NCBI RefSeq assembly: GCF_003665435.1
Contig: NZ_CP023407.1
Span: 3,720,001 to 3,784,000 of the forward strand
Direction: 5' to 3'
Length of the DNA stretch: 64,000 bases
Source of the DNA: Streptomyces fungicidicus
Lineage (GTDB): Bacteria; Actinomycetota; Actinomycetes; Streptomycetales; Streptomycetaceae
Of the stretch, positions 48,925 to 58,382 are shown one piece after another. The notes beneath the pieces were generated by a model. The model was not told the DNA's origin and made no database searches. It was given only the letters and a program-made list of their open reading frames with translations. Made by a program: the position numbers and the translations under genes. Numbering within the stretch: position 1 is the first letter of the stretch; each line of letters begins with the position of its first letter.

Positions 48925-50382
48925 GTGGCCGAGGAGCTGCCGGAGACCCCGGAGACCGCCGAGGAAGAGCCCGTCAAGCAGCGCAAGAACGGCCTGTACC
49001 CGGGTGTGTCCGACGAGCTGGCCGAGAGCATGCGGACCGGCTGGGCCGACACCGAGCTGCACGACCTGCGGCCGATCCCCCAGGCCGCGCAGGCGGCCGC
49101 CCGCCGCGCCGCGCTGTCCGCCCGCTTCCCGGGTGAACGCCTGGTCGTCCCCGCGGGCAACCTGAAGACGCGTTCGAACGACACGGAGTACTCCTTCCGC
49201 GCGTCGGTCGAGTACGCCTACCTCACCGGCAACCAGACGGAGGACGGCGTCCTCGTCCTGGAGCCCACGGCCGACGGCCACCGGGAGACGATCTACCTTC
49301 TGCCCCGCTCCGACCGCGAGAACGGCGAGTTCTGGCTGGACGGCCAGGGCGAGCTGTGGGTCGGCCGCCGGCACTCCCTCGCCGAGGCCGGGACGCTGTA
49401 CGGCATCCCCGCCTCCGACGTCCGCGAGCTGGCCGCCGCGCTGCGCGAGGCCACCGGCCCGGTGCGCGTGGTGCGCGGGTACGACGCCGGGATCGAGGCG
49501 GCGCTGACCGACAAGGTCACCGCCGAGCGCGACGAGGAGCTGCGCGTCTTCCTCTCCGAGATGCGGCTGGTCAAGGACGACTTCGAGATCGGCGAGCTGC
49601 AGAAGGCCGTCGACTCCACGGTGCGCGGCTTCGAGGACGTCGTGAAGGTCCTCGACAAGGCCGAGGCGACGTCCGAACGCTACATCGAGGGAACGTTCTT
49701 CCTGCGTGCCCGCGTGGAGGGCAACGACGTCGGCTACGGCTCCATCTGCGCCGCCGGCCCGCACGCCTGCACGCTGCACTGGGTGCGCAACGACGGCCCG
49801 GTCCGCTCCGGCGAGCTGCTGCTGCTGGACGCGGGCGTGGAGACGCACACGTACTACACCGCCGACGTCACGCGCACGCTGCCGATCGACGGCACGTACA
49901 ACGCGCTGCAGAAGAAGATCTACGACGCGGTGTACGACGCCCAGGAGGCCGGCATCGCCGCGGTGAAGCCGGGCGCCAAGTACCGGGACTTCCACGACGC
50001 CGCCCAGCGGGTGCTGGCCGAGCGGCTCGTCGAGTGGGGCCTGGTCGAGGGCCCGGTGGAGCGGGTGCTCGAGCTGGGCCTGCAGCGCCGCTGGACGCTG
50101 CACGGCACCGGTCACATGCTCGGCATGGACGTCCACGACTGCGCCGTCGCGCGGACCGAGACGTACGTCGACGGCACGCTGGAGCCCGGCATGGTGCTGA
50201 CCGTCGAGCCCGGCCTGTACTTCCAGACCGACGACCTGACCGTGCCCGAGGAGTACCGGGGCATCGGCGTCCGCATCGAGGACGACATCCTGGTCACCGA
50301 GGACGGCAACCGGAACCTGTCCGCCGGGCTGCCCCGCCGGTCCGACGAGGTCGAGGCGTGGATGGCCGGCCTGAAGGGCTGA
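48925..50382 (+). CDS. Aminopeptidase P (Xaa-Pro aminopeptidase, M24B)
   Basis: A 485-aa dinuclear-metal peptidase removing N-terminal residues before proline. Pita-bread-fold ligands are visible: LLLDAGVE and YTADVTRTLP (two Asp), GTGHMLGMDVHD (His), LTVEPGLYF (Glu) and RIEDDILVT (Glu). N-terminal non-catalytic domain about 50-230. The GTG at 48925 is chosen because GAGGAGG lies 6 nt before it and abuts the ATG at 48919. Confidence 0.94.
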   Translation: MAEELPETPETAEEEPVKQRKNGLYPGVSDELAESMRTGWADTELHDLRPIPQAAQAAARRAALSARFPGERLVVPAGNLKTRSNDTEYSFRASVEYAYLTGNQTEDGVLVLEPTADGHRETIYLLPRSDRENGEFWLDGQGELWVGRRHSLAEAGTLYGIPASDVRELAAALREATGPVRVVRGYDAGIEAALTDKVTAERDEELRVFLSEMRLVKDDFEIGELQKAVDSTVRGFEDVVKVLDKAEATSERYIEGTFFLRARVEGNDVGYGSICAAGPHACTLHWVRNDGPVRSGELLLLDAGVETHTYYTADVTRTLPIDGTYNALQKKIYDAVYDAQEAGIAAVKPGAKYRDFHDAAQRVLAERLVEWGLVEGPVERVLELGLQRRWTLHGTGHMLGMDVHDCAVARTETYVDGTLEPGMVLTVEPGLYFQTDDLTVPEEYRGIGVRIEDDILVTEDGNRNLSAGLPRRSDEVEAWMAGLKG

Positions 50383-50392
50383 CGCGTCGCAC

Positions 50393-50424
50393 GAGGGCCG
50401 GGTACGCGCGCGTGCCCGGCCCTC
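50393..50424. terminator. Bidirectional terminator
   Basis: 14-bp arms (50393-50406, 50411-50424; GAGGGCCGGG core, one G-T pair) with a 4-nt loop between convergent genes. Confidence 0.8.
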
Positions 50425-50425
50425 G

Positions 50426-50890
50426 CTACACCGCGACGAGCGGGGCGTCCTCGCGCCACTTGAGGATCTTGTCGAAGCTCACCACCGCGCCGCCCCGGCC
50501 CGGCTTGTTGCCGATGTGGACGTGGTCGGCGAGCTCCCGGATGAGCCACAGGCCCCGGCCGTGCTCCGCGTCCGACGGCACCGCCCGGGCCGGCGGACGG
50601 GAGCGGTTCCCGGCCGTGCCGGGGAAGCCGGGCCCCGCGTCGGCCACCTCGATGCGGCACTTCTCCCCGTCGAGGTAGGCGGTCACCCGGTACGCCTCCG
50701 CGGTTCCGCCCCGCGCGGTGTCCCCGCCGTACTCCACGGCGTTTGCGCAGGCCTCGCTGAGGGCGACGGACAGGTCGTAGGAGATGTCGGGGTCCACGCC
50801 CGCGGTCTCCATGGCGCCGAGCAGCAGGCGCCGGGCGAGCGGCACGCTGGCGGCGTCGCGCCGCAGATGGAGTGACCACCAGATGCTCAT
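50426..50890 (-). CDS. RsbW-like ATP-binding anti-sigma/regulatory kinase
   Basis: A 154-aa HATPase of the RsbW family: N-box LSVALSEACANAVEYG, G1 IEVADAGPGFPG and G2 HGRGLWLIRELAD are clear. Upstream of the start lies a tandem 22-bp repeat (51006-51049). No partner gene is adjacent. ATG at 50890. Confidence 0.9.
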   Translation of the reverse strand: MSIWWSLHLRRDAASVPLARRLLLGAMETAGVDPDISYDLSVALSEACANAVEYGGDTARGGTAEAYRVTAYLDGEKCRIEVADAGPGFPGTAGNRSRPPARAVPSDAEHGRGLWLIRELADHVHIGNKPGRGGAVVSFDKILKWREDAPLVAV

Positions 50891-51005
50891 GCTCCAGCCT
50901 CCTGGCTGCGGCTCGACATACCGTTACGTATTGCCCTGAGTGCCGGTCGGTAAGCGTGCAGTTGACGTGACGCCGCCCATATGGCGGGTGTGTCGTGGAT
51001 CCTGC

Positions 51006-51049
51006 CGGTGTATGCGGGCAGGCCGTGCGGTGTATGTGGGCAGGCCGTG
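51006..51049. repeat. Two tandem 22-bp repeats upstream of the RsbW-like gene
   Basis: Units at 51006-51027 and 51028-51049, identical except one base (core TATGCGGGCAGGCCGTG versus TATGTGGGCAGGCCGTG). They lie about 115-160 bp upstream of the RsbW-like start. Confidence 0.8.
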
Positions 51050-51131
51050 GCAGATGTGATCTTCCGGTCGTACCTCACCTTGCGGACCTGCCGTACGGCG
51101 GCCGGTGGGCTGGTGCGATGATGAGGCCGCC

Positions 51132-51941
51132 ATGACTGCCCCCCACCCGCGCACGGCGCGCTCCGGACGAGGGCTCCGGATCCTGCGGGCCGCGGTGTTC
51201 GCCGCGGTCTGCGTCGTGCTGGCCGGGGCCGGGCACACGCTCGCCTCCCGCGCCGCCGTTCCGCTGTGGACGCTGGGCGCGGGATTCCTCGTCGTGGTCG
51301 CGGTCGCCGCGCCGCTCGCCGGACGCGCGCGGTCGCTGCCGGCGATCACGGCGCTGCTGGTGTGCGGGCAGACGGCACTGCACACGCTGTTCGGCCTCGG
51401 GCAGCACACCGCGCCCGCCACCGGCTCGCCGTCCGCGCTCTCCGACGCCGCGCTGGTCCAGCGGGCGGCGCGGCTGCTGTGCGGGACCACCGCTGCGGAG
51501 ATCAGTCCGGCCCGGGCCGAGCGCATCCTCACCGACGCGCGGATCCACCCCGGTGACACCGGCGCCCACACGGGTCACGCCCTGTCGGCCGCGGCGGACT
51601 CACCGATGTCCGTGCTGCCGTCGCTGCCGATGCTGCTCGGCCACGTCCTCGCGGCGCTGGCGGCGGGATGGCTGCTGCGTCGCGGTGATCTGGCCGTGCT
51701 GCGGCTGGCCGAACTGTCGGCGCACGGTGTCGCCGAGGGCTCGCTCGTACGGTCGCTCCGCGCGGCGCTCGCCCTGGTGCGTGCCCTGCGCGCGGGGCTC
51801 CCGGGAGCACCGGAAGAGGCTCCGCGCATGGCGCGCACCGCGCTGCTGGTCCCGCTTCCGCCGCGGTCCGTGGGACTGCGGCACACGGTGATCCGCCGGG
51901 GTCCGCCGGCCGGCGCCGCCGCATTCTCGCTCGCCGCTTAG
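51132..51941 (+). CDS. Integral membrane protein of unknown function
   Basis: A 269-aa protein with about four to five hydrophobic helices (17-36, 44-62, 70-92, 160-178 and weaker ones) and a polar basic C-terminus. The loop after about residue 95 is Ala/Ser/Thr/His-rich and probably extracytoplasmic. No family recognised. ATG at 51132. It precedes the copper cluster in the same direction but is separated from it by 235 bp, so a copper role is only suggested by position. Confidence 0.75.
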   Translation: MTAPHPRTARSGRGLRILRAAVFAAVCVVLAGAGHTLASRAAVPLWTLGAGFLVVVAVAAPLAGRARSLPAITALLVCGQTALHTLFGLGQHTAPATGSPSALSDAALVQRAARLLCGTTAAEISPARAERILTDARIHPGDTGAHTGHALSAAADSPMSVLPSLPMLLGHVLAALAAGWLLRRGDLAVLRLAELSAHGVAEGSLVRSLRAALALVRALRAGLPGAPEEAPRMARTALLVPLPPRSVGLRHTVIRRGPPAGAAAFSLAA

Positions 51942-51982
51942 ACGCGAGGCGACCACCGCACTCCGCCACCGCCGGACCTTCG

Positions 51983-52029
51983 GGCTCCTGGGCTTTCGGG
52001 CTCCGGGCTCCCGGCTCCTGGGCTTTCGG
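51983..52029. repeat. 17-bp direct repeat
   Basis: GGCTCCTGGGCTTTCGG at 51983-51999 and 52013-52029, with further partial copies of GGGCTC(C) between them, in the gap before the copper cluster. Confidence 0.7.
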
Positions 52030-52176
52030 CTGCGGAGAGGGGCGCCGGCGTGCGGCACGCGCGTGCGGCCGTTCTCCGTGTGCGCCCGGCCGTCCCCAGG
52101 GGGACCAGGTCCGGCCGTACGCGCGGCACATCCCTCACCGTCAGTGAAAACCGAACCGAAGCGGAGTGCTTCTGCC

Positions 52177-52932
52177 ATGAAGGCTTCCCGTATCGCCGTC
52201 GCCGGCGCCGTCGCCGGTGTCGCCGTCCTCGCCCTGTCCTCCCCCGCCCTCGCGCACGTCAGCGTGCAGCCCGAGGGCGAGGCCGCGAAGGGCGGCTACG
52301 CGGTCCTCGGCTTCAAGGTCCCCAACGAGCGGGACGACGCCTCGACCACCAAGCTCGAGATCACCTTCCCCACGGACCACCCGCTGGCGTCCGTGATGCC
52401 CCAGCCGGTCGAGGGCTGGGACGTCAAGGTGACCAGGTCCAAGCTGGACAAGCCGCTGGAGATGCACGGCGAGAAGATCAACGAGGCCGTCTCCAAGGTC
52501 ACCTGGACCGCCAAGGGCGACGGCATCGAGCCCGGCTTCTTCCAGAAGTTCCCGGTCTCCGTCGGCACACTGCCCGAGGACGCCGACGAACTCGTCTTCA
52601 AGGCCCTGCAGACGTACTCCAACAAGGAGGTCGTCCGCTGGATCGAGGTGCCGCAGGAGGGCCAGGACGAGCCCGAGCACCCGGCGCCCGTGCTCGCCCT
52701 GTCCGCGGCCTCCGAGGACGGCCACTCGCACGGCGCCGCCGACGACGACAAGGCCTCCGAGGACACCGGGTCGGCCGAGAAGGCCTCCGCCGAAACCTCC
52801 GCCGCCTCCGGCGACGGCGACTCCGGCGGCACCGACACCACCGCCCGCGTCCTGGGCGTCGTCGGCATCGTGGTCGGCGCCGCGGGCGTCGCCTACGGCG
52901 TACTCGCCGGGCGTCGGCGCACCACCGCCTGA
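52177..52932 (+). CDS. YcnI-family (DUF1775) periplasmic-type copper-binding protein
   Basis: A 251-aa membrane-anchored extracytoplasmic protein. Signal peptide 1-26 would leave a mature N-terminal His (HVSVQPEG), the residue that with a Trp (EGWDVKV) and a Glu forms the copper site in Bacillus YcnI. A His/Asp/Glu-rich linker (about 188-215) and a C-terminal helix (VLGVVGIVVGAAGVAYG) anchor it to the membrane. First gene of the copper-trafficking set; ATG at 52177. Confidence 0.9.
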   Translation: MKASRIAVAGAVAGVAVLALSSPALAHVSVQPEGEAAKGGYAVLGFKVPNERDDASTTKLEITFPTDHPLASVMPQPVEGWDVKVTRSKLDKPLEMHGEKINEAVSKVTWTAKGDGIEPGFFQKFPVSVGTLPEDADELVFKALQTYSNKEVVRWIEVPQEGQDEPEHPAPVLALSAASEDGHSHGAADDDKASEDTGSAEKASAETSAASGDGDSGGTDTTARVLGVVGIVVGAAGVAYGVLAGRRRTTA

Positions 52933-53022
52933 CCCCCTTCCGCACCACGGCGCGCACCGGGCCGCTCACGGCCCACGTGACCTCCCGGTGCGCGCCGGAA
53001 CACTCACCTCTCAGGACCATTC

Positions 53023-53679
53023 ATGCGCAAGAAGACCTTCATGGCGGCGGGCCTGCTCGCCGTCGCCTCCCTCACCCTCTCCGCCTGCGGCGGCGGGGAC
53101 GGCGACAGCGGCAACCCCGTCGCCGTGGTGTCCGAGGACGCCGGCTCCCAGCAGGCGGCCACCGTCCTCGACAAGCCGTTCGAGAAGCCGGACCTCGTCC
53201 TCACCGACACCGACGGCAAGGAGTACGACCTCCGCGAGGAGACCGCGGGCAGGCCCACGCTGATCTACTTCGGCTACACCCACTGCCCCGACGTCTGCCC
53301 GCTGACGATGAACAACCTCGCCGTGGCCAAGAAGCAGCTGCCCAAGGAGCAGCAGGACGAGCTGCGGGTCGTCTTCGTCACCACCGACCCGGAACGGGAC
53401 ACCTCCGCCGCGCTGGGCAAGTGGCTCAAGGGCATCGACTCCCAGGTCGTCGGCCTGACCGGCGAGTTCGACACCATCCAGGCCGGCGCCCGCACGCTCG
53501 GCATCTCGATCGAGCCGCCGCGCAAGGACGACAACGGCAAGACCGTCTCCGACCACGGCACCCAGGTCATCGCCTTCTCGCCGAAGACCGACGGCGGTTA
53601 CGTCCTCTACGGCGAGGACGCCACCGTCGAGGACTACACCAAGGACCTTCCGAAGATCATCAAGGGCGAGAACCCGTGA
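53023..53679 (+). CDS. sco: Sco/SenC-family copper chaperone lipoprotein
   Basis: A 218-aa lipoprotein (lipobox LSACGG) with a thioredoxin fold. Copper ligands are the two Cys of HCPDVCP and the His of SDHGTQVI. Sco proteins deliver copper to the CuA site of cytochrome c oxidase; in S. lividans Sco is also linked to development and copper-dependent maturation, from memory. ATG at 53023; stop overlaps the start of the next gene (GTGA). Confidence 0.93.
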   Translation: MRKKTFMAAGLLAVASLTLSACGGGDGDSGNPVAVVSEDAGSQQAATVLDKPFEKPDLVLTDTDGKEYDLREETAGRPTLIYFGYTHCPDVCPLTMNNLAVAKKQLPKEQQDELRVVFVTTDPERDTSAALGKWLKGIDSQVVGLTGEFDTIQAGARTLGISIEPPRKDDNGKTVSDHGTQVIAFSPKTDGGYVLYGEDATVEDYTKDLPKIIKGENP

Positions 53680-54128
53680 GGCGCCGGGCGGCCGCGGCCG
53701 TCACCGCCGCCGCGGCGCTGGCCCTGGCCGGCTGCGGCGGCGCGGACTCCGGCAGCGGGGCCGAGCTGTCCGTCGGCTCGGCGTACATGCCGCAGCCGGT
53801 GTCGGACATGGCCGCCGGCTTCCTCACCATCACCAACGACGGCGGCACCGCGGACCGGCTGACCTCGGTCAGCAGCGACGCCGCCGGCGAGGTCACCGTG
53901 CACGAGACCGTCGACGGAACCATGCGGCAGGCCGAGTCCCTCGACATCCCGGCCCACGGCAGCCTGGTGCTGGAGAGCGGCGGCAACCATCTGATGTTCG
54001 AGCAGCTGAAGCGGAAGCCGAAGCAGGGTCAGAAGGTCTCCGTCGAGCTGCGCTTCGACCGGTCCGACCCCGTCACGGTCGAGATCCCGGTGAAATCGGC
54101 CACCTACGTCCCGAAGACCGGACACTGA
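53676..54128 (+). CDS. ecuC: PCuAC-type copper chaperone (ECuC-like)
   Basis: A 150-aa lipoprotein (AGCGG lipobox) of the DUF461/PCuAC family. Met and His ligands are placed as in the family: AYMPQPVSDMAAGF, TVHETVDGTM and GGNHLMF (His-x-Met). Works with Sco; the S. lividans equivalent is named ECuC. GTG at 53676 overlaps the sco stop. Confidence 0.88.
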   Translation: MRRRAAAAVTAAAALALAGCGGADSGSGAELSVGSAYMPQPVSDMAAGFLTITNDGGTADRLTSVSSDAAGEVTVHETVDGTMRQAESLDIPAHGSLVLESGGNHLMFEQLKRKPKQGQKVSVELRFDRSDPVTVEIPVKSATYVPKTGH

Positions 54129-54141
54129 GGGAGACACCCCT

Positions 54142-56040
54142 GTGACCCAGACCATCGCCCCCCGCGTGCGGACCCTGGTGCTGCTGCTCCTGGCCGTCAC
54201 CGGCGCGCTCCTCGCCGGAGCCGCTCCCGCCTCCGCGCACGCCGCGCTGACCGGCAGCGACCCCGGGCAGGGGGCGGTGGTCGAGACGGCGCCGGCCCAG
54301 GTCTCGCTCACCTTCTCCGAGCAGATCGCGGTGAGCGACGACGCCGTGCGCGTGCTCGACCCCAAGGGCGAGCGCGTCGACAAGGGCGACCCGGCCAACC
54401 CCAGCGGCACCACGTACACCGTGCGGCTGCTGAGCGGGCTGCCCGACGGCACGTACACCGTCGCCTACCAGGTGGTCTCCGCGGACAGCCATCCCGTCGC
54501 CGGTGCCTTCACCTTCTCGATCGGGGCACCCTCCGAGACCACCGTCTCCGCCTCCGCGCAGGCGTCCGACGACGGCCTGGTGGGCATGCTGTACGGCTTC
54601 GGCCGCTATGTGTCCTACGCGGGCTTCGTCGTCATGGCCGGCGGGGCCGCCTTCGTGCTCGCCTGCTGGGAACGCGGGTCCGGGGTGCGGGCGGTGCAGC
54701 GGCTGGTCGTCTCCGGGTGGCTGGCGCTCACCGCGGCCACGCTCGGGCTGCTGCTCCTGCGCGGCTCCTACACCGGTTCCGGGAAGGCCGCCGACATCTT
54801 CGACCTGTCGCTGCTCGGTGAGGTGCTCCAGACCAAGACGGGCGCGGCACTCGTCTCCCGGCTGCTGCTGCTCGCGGCGGCGGCGCTGTTCATCGCGGTG
54901 CTCTTCGGGGCCTATGACAAACGGGAGGACGAGGAGAAGCGGGACCTGACGTTCGGGCTGGCGATCGGCGGGACGGTCGTGGCGGCCGGGATCGCCGCGA
55001 GCTGGGCCATGTCCGAGCACGCCTCCCAGGGGCTCCAGCCGGGTGTCGCCATGCCCGTCGACGTGCTGCATCTGCTCGCGGTCGCCGCCTGGCTCGGCGG
55101 CCTCACCGCGCTGCTCGTCGCGCTCTACCGGGCGCCCGCCTCCACTCCGCTCGGCCGGGACGCCGTCCAGCGGTTCTCACGGCTCGCCTTCGGCAGCGTG
55201 GTGACGCTCGTCGTCACCGGCGTCTACCAGAGCTGGCGGCAGCTCGGCTCCTGGTCCGCGTTCACCGACACCCGGTACGGGCAGCTGCTGCTCGGCAAGA
55301 TCGGGCTCATGGTGGTGCTCGTCGGGATCGCGTCGTTCTCGCGGCGCTGGACGGCACGGCTGGCCGAGGCAGCGGTCCCCGAGGCGCGCGAGGAGGAGAA
55401 GCAGCCGGCGGGGGCGGTGTCCGGAGCGGACGGCGCCGGGGAGGGCGGCGAGGAACGGGCGGCCCAGCTCGCCCGGCAGCGGGCCGCGGTGGAGAGCGCG
55501 CGCCAGAAGCGGCTGCGGGACGCCGACCCGGGCCGTTCCGGGCTGCGCCGCTCGGTACTCGCCGAGGCGGGCGTCGCCGTCGTCCTGCTCGCCGTGACCA
55601 CCGTGCTGACCCAGACCGAGCCGGGACGCACCGAGCAGGAGGCCAGGGCGGCCTCCTCCACCGCCTCCCCGGCGGCCGCGCCGACCGGTCAGGGCACGGC
55701 CGCGGTGACCCTGAACATGCCCTTCGACACCGGCGGCGAGAAGGGCAAGGGCGTCGTCACGGTCGACCTCGACCCGGCACGGGCCGGCGACAACGACGTG
55801 CACGTCTACGTCGAGGGCCCGGACGGGCAGCCGGTCGACATCCCCGAGGTGAAGCTCTCCTTCACCCTCTCCGCCAAGGACATCGGGCCGCTGCCCGTCG
55901 TCCCCGACCGCATCACCACCGGACACTGGTCGGCGAGCGGAGTACAGATCCCCATGACGGGCGACTGGAAGGTCGAGGTGACCGTGCGGACCTCCGACAT
56001 CGACCAGGTGACCGTCTCGAAGAACGCGAAGATCGGCTGA
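54142..56040 (+). CDS. CopC-CopD fusion protein
   Basis: A 632-aa membrane protein. A signal peptide leaves a mature N-terminal His (HAALTGSDPG), a CopC copper ligand; the CopC domain (about 33-130) also has ADSHPVAG. About eight transmembrane helices of CopD follow (about 148-430), then an Ala/Glu-rich cytoplasmic loop, one more helix, and a C-terminal beta-rich domain (about 510-632). Predicted to import or transfer copper across the membrane. GTG at 54142. Confidence 0.92.
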   Translation: MTQTIAPRVRTLVLLLLAVTGALLAGAAPASAHAALTGSDPGQGAVVETAPAQVSLTFSEQIAVSDDAVRVLDPKGERVDKGDPANPSGTTYTVRLLSGLPDGTYTVAYQVVSADSHPVAGAFTFSIGAPSETTVSASAQASDDGLVGMLYGFGRYVSYAGFVVMAGGAAFVLACWERGSGVRAVQRLVVSGWLALTAATLGLLLLRGSYTGSGKAADIFDLSLLGEVLQTKTGAALVSRLLLLAAAALFIAVLFGAYDKREDEEKRDLTFGLAIGGTVVAAGIAASWAMSEHASQGLQPGVAMPVDVLHLLAVAAWLGGLTALLVALYRAPASTPLGRDAVQRFSRLAFGSVVTLVVTGVYQSWRQLGSWSAFTDTRYGQLLLGKIGLMVVLVGIASFSRRWTARLAEAAVPEAREEEKQPAGAVSGADGAGEGGEERAAQLARQRAAVESARQKRLRDADPGRSGLRRSVLAEAGVAVVLLAVTTVLTQTEPGRTEQEARAASSTASPAAAPTGQGTAAVTLNMPFDTGGEKGKGVVTVDLDPARAGDNDVHVYVEGPDGQPVDIPEVKLSFTLSAKDIGPLPVVPDRITTGHWSASGVQIPMTGDWKVEVTVRTSDIDQVTVSKNAKIG

Positions 56041-56046
56041 ACCACC

Positions 56047-57333
56047 ATGGCTGACCAGTCCATTTCACGGGCGCGGACCGCCCCGGCCGCCCAGGAGGGC
56101 GCCACCGGCCAAACCACCGGGCACGGCGTCTCACGGCGTCGGCTGCTCGGCACGGCCGGCGTCACCGGGCTCGTGCTCGGCACGGCGGGCGGCGCCGTGG
56201 GATACGCCTCGGCGCCCGCCGGAGCCACCCCGCTGACGTCGGTGGGCGACGGCCGGGTGCCGTTTCACGTGAAACACCAGCCGGGCATCACCCAGCCGCT
56301 CCAGGCCCGCGGCCATCTGATCGCCTTCGACCTCGCCCCCGGCGCGGGACGCAAGGAGGCGGCCGCACTGCTGCGCCGCTGGTCGGACACCGCCCGCCGG
56401 CTGATGGCGGGCGAGCCCACCGCACAGGACGACACCGGTGTGGCCGACGACGCCGGCCCCTCCTCGCTCACCCTCACCTTCGGCTTCGGCCACAGCTTCT
56501 TCACCCGCGCCGGCCTGGAGAAGCAGCGCCCGGTCGCCCTGGACCCGCTGCCGGACTTCTCCTCCGACCGGCTCGACAAGGCGCGCAGCAACGGGGACCT
56601 GTGGGTGCAGATCGGCGCCGACGACGCACTCGTCGCCTTCCACGCCCTGCGTGCCGTCCAGAAGGACGCGGGCTCGGCGGCCAGGGTGCGCTGGCAGATG
56701 AACGGCTTCAACCGCTCGCCGGGGGCCACCGCCCACCCCATGACCGCCCGCAACCTGATGGGCCAGGTCGACGGCACCCGCAATCCCAAGCCCGCCGACT
56801 CCGACTTCGACCGGCGGATCTTCGTCCCGGAGAAGGGCGAGCCCGCCTGGATGGCGAACGGCTCCTACGTCGTCGTACGCCGTATCCGCATGCTGCTGGA
56901 CGACTGGGAGAAGCTGCCGGTCGAGGAGCAGGAGAGCGTCATCGGCCGCCGCAAGTCCGACGGGGCGCCGCTGTCCGGGGGCACCGAGACCTCCGAGATG
57001 GACCTGGAGAAGACGGATTCCAAGGGCGGTCTGGTCGTCCCCTTCAACGCCCACGCGAGGATCACCCGGCCCGACCAGAACGGCGGGGCGGCCATGCTGC
57101 GCCGTCCGTTCTCGTACCACGACGGCATGGACACGGACGGGGTGCCGGACGCGGGGCTGCTGTTCGTCTGCTGGCAGGCGGATCCGCTGCGCGGCTTCGT
57201 GCCGGTGCAGCGCAAGCTCGACCGGGGCGACGCCCTGACGCCGTTCGTCCGCCACGAGGCGAGCGGGCTGTTCGCGGTCCCGGGCGGGGCCGCGGAGGGC
57301 GAGTATGTGGGGCAGCGACTGCTGGAGGGATGA
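56047..57333 (+). CDS. dtpA: Tat-exported dye-decolorizing peroxidase (DtpA-like)
   Basis: A 428-aa heme peroxidase. A Tat signal (SRRRLLGTAGVTGLVLG) begins the protein. The DyP signature GQVDGTRNP supplies the catalytic Asp; downstream Arg and the proximal His region complete the family pattern. In S. lividans the Tat-exported DtpA is co-encoded with Sco and ECuC and helps mature the copper oxidase GlxA, from memory. Some annotate it as EfeB, but no EfeO/EfeU genes are here. ATG at 56047, 6 nt after the CopCD stop. Confidence 0.92.
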   Translation: MADQSISRARTAPAAQEGATGQTTGHGVSRRRLLGTAGVTGLVLGTAGGAVGYASAPAGATPLTSVGDGRVPFHVKHQPGITQPLQARGHLIAFDLAPGAGRKEAAALLRRWSDTARRLMAGEPTAQDDTGVADDAGPSSLTLTFGFGHSFFTRAGLEKQRPVALDPLPDFSSDRLDKARSNGDLWVQIGADDALVAFHALRAVQKDAGSAARVRWQMNGFNRSPGATAHPMTARNLMGQVDGTRNPKPADSDFDRRIFVPEKGEPAWMANGSYVVVRRIRMLLDDWEKLPVEEQESVIGRRKSDGAPLSGGTETSEMDLEKTDSKGGLVVPFNAHARITRPDQNGGAAMLRRPFSYHDGMDTDGVPDAGLLFVCWQADPLRGFVPVQRKLDRGDALTPFVRHEASGLFAVPGGAAEGEYVGQRLLEG

Positions 57334-57404
57334 GAACCGCCCCGCTTCACCCCCTGAGGACATTTCCGGGACCACCTCCGGCCGGGGCCCATTAGGGTGA
57401 GGTC

Positions 57405-58337
57405 ATGCCAGCGAGCTATGCGTATCTCGGCCCTGAGGGCACTTTCACCGAAGTCGCCCTGCGCACGCTTCCCGAGGCGGCCACCCGTGAGCTGACGCCG
57501 TACGTCTCCGTGCAGTCCGCGCTCGACGCGGTGCGTGTGGGCGAGGCCGAGGCCGCGTTCGTCCCGATCGAGAACTCGGTCGAGGGCGGCATCACGACCA
57601 CCCTCGACGAGCTGGTCGCGGGCACCCCGCTGATGATCTACCGCGAGGTGCTGCTGTCGATCACCTTCGCGCTGCTCGTCCGTCCCGGCATCAAGCTGTC
57701 GGACATCAAGACGGTCACCGCGCACCCGGCCGCCCAGCCGCAGGTCCGCAACTGGCTGAAGACGCATCTGCCGGACGCCGTCTGGGAGTCGGCCGCCTCC
57801 AACGCGGACGGCGCGCGGCTGGTCCAGGAGGGCCGGTACGACGCCGCGTTCGCCGGTGAGTTCGCCGCCGCCCGGTACGGCCTGGAGGCGCTGGAGACGG
57901 GCATCCACGACGCGGAGAACGCCCAGACGCGGTTCGTGCTGGTGGGCCGCCCCGCCCGGCCCGCGGCGCCCACCGGCGCCGACAAGACCTCCGTCGTGCT
58001 GTGGCAGAACGACGACCATCCCGGTGGTCTGCGCGACCTGCTGGGCGAGTTCGCGACGCGCGGCATCAACCTGATGCTGCTCCAGTCCCGGCCGACCGGT
58101 GCCGGCATCGGCAATTACTGCTTCTGCGTGGACGCCGAGGGTCATATCTCGGACCGCCGGATGTCCGAGGCGCTGATGGGGCTCAAGCGGATCTGTCTGC
58201 AGGTGCGCTACCTGGGCTCGTACCCGCGTGCCGATGTGCGCCCCGGAGAGGTGCTGACGCCGTTCCCCGGGACGTCGGACGAGGAGTTCGCCGGGGCCGC
58301 GGACTGGGTGGCGCGGTGCCAGGACGGGCGGTTCTGA
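57405..58337 (+). CDS. pheA: Prephenate dehydratase
   Basis: A 310-aa enzyme converting prephenate to phenylpyruvate in phenylalanine synthesis. Catalytic domain 1-185 (YLGPEGTFTEVA, PIENSVEGGI, TRFVLVGR near 182) and ACT regulatory domain about 200-285 (PGGLRDLLGEFATRGINL, LQSRPTG) for Phe feedback. No chorismate mutase domain, as in other actinobacteria. ATG at 57405. Confidence 0.96.
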   Translation: MPASYAYLGPEGTFTEVALRTLPEAATRELTPYVSVQSALDAVRVGEAEAAFVPIENSVEGGITTTLDELVAGTPLMIYREVLLSITFALLVRPGIKLSDIKTVTAHPAAQPQVRNWLKTHLPDAVWESAASNADGARLVQEGRYDAAFAGEFAAARYGLEALETGIHDAENAQTRFVLVGRPARPAAPTGADKTSVVLWQNDDHPGGLRDLLGEFATRGINLMLLQSRPTGAGIGNYCFCVDAEGHISDRRMSEALMGLKRICLQVRYLGSYPRADVRPGEVLTPFPGTSDEEFAGAADWVARCQDGRF

Positions 58338-58382
58338 CCGGTGCGGTGAGGGCCGGGGCCCGGTCCTACCTGCTGATTTTCG

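Noticed and set aside
51529..52131. Repeat-containing minus-strand ORF before the copper cluster
   Set aside because: Antisense to the membrane-protein gene; the PKAQEPG-like repeats come from the 17-bp DNA repeat.
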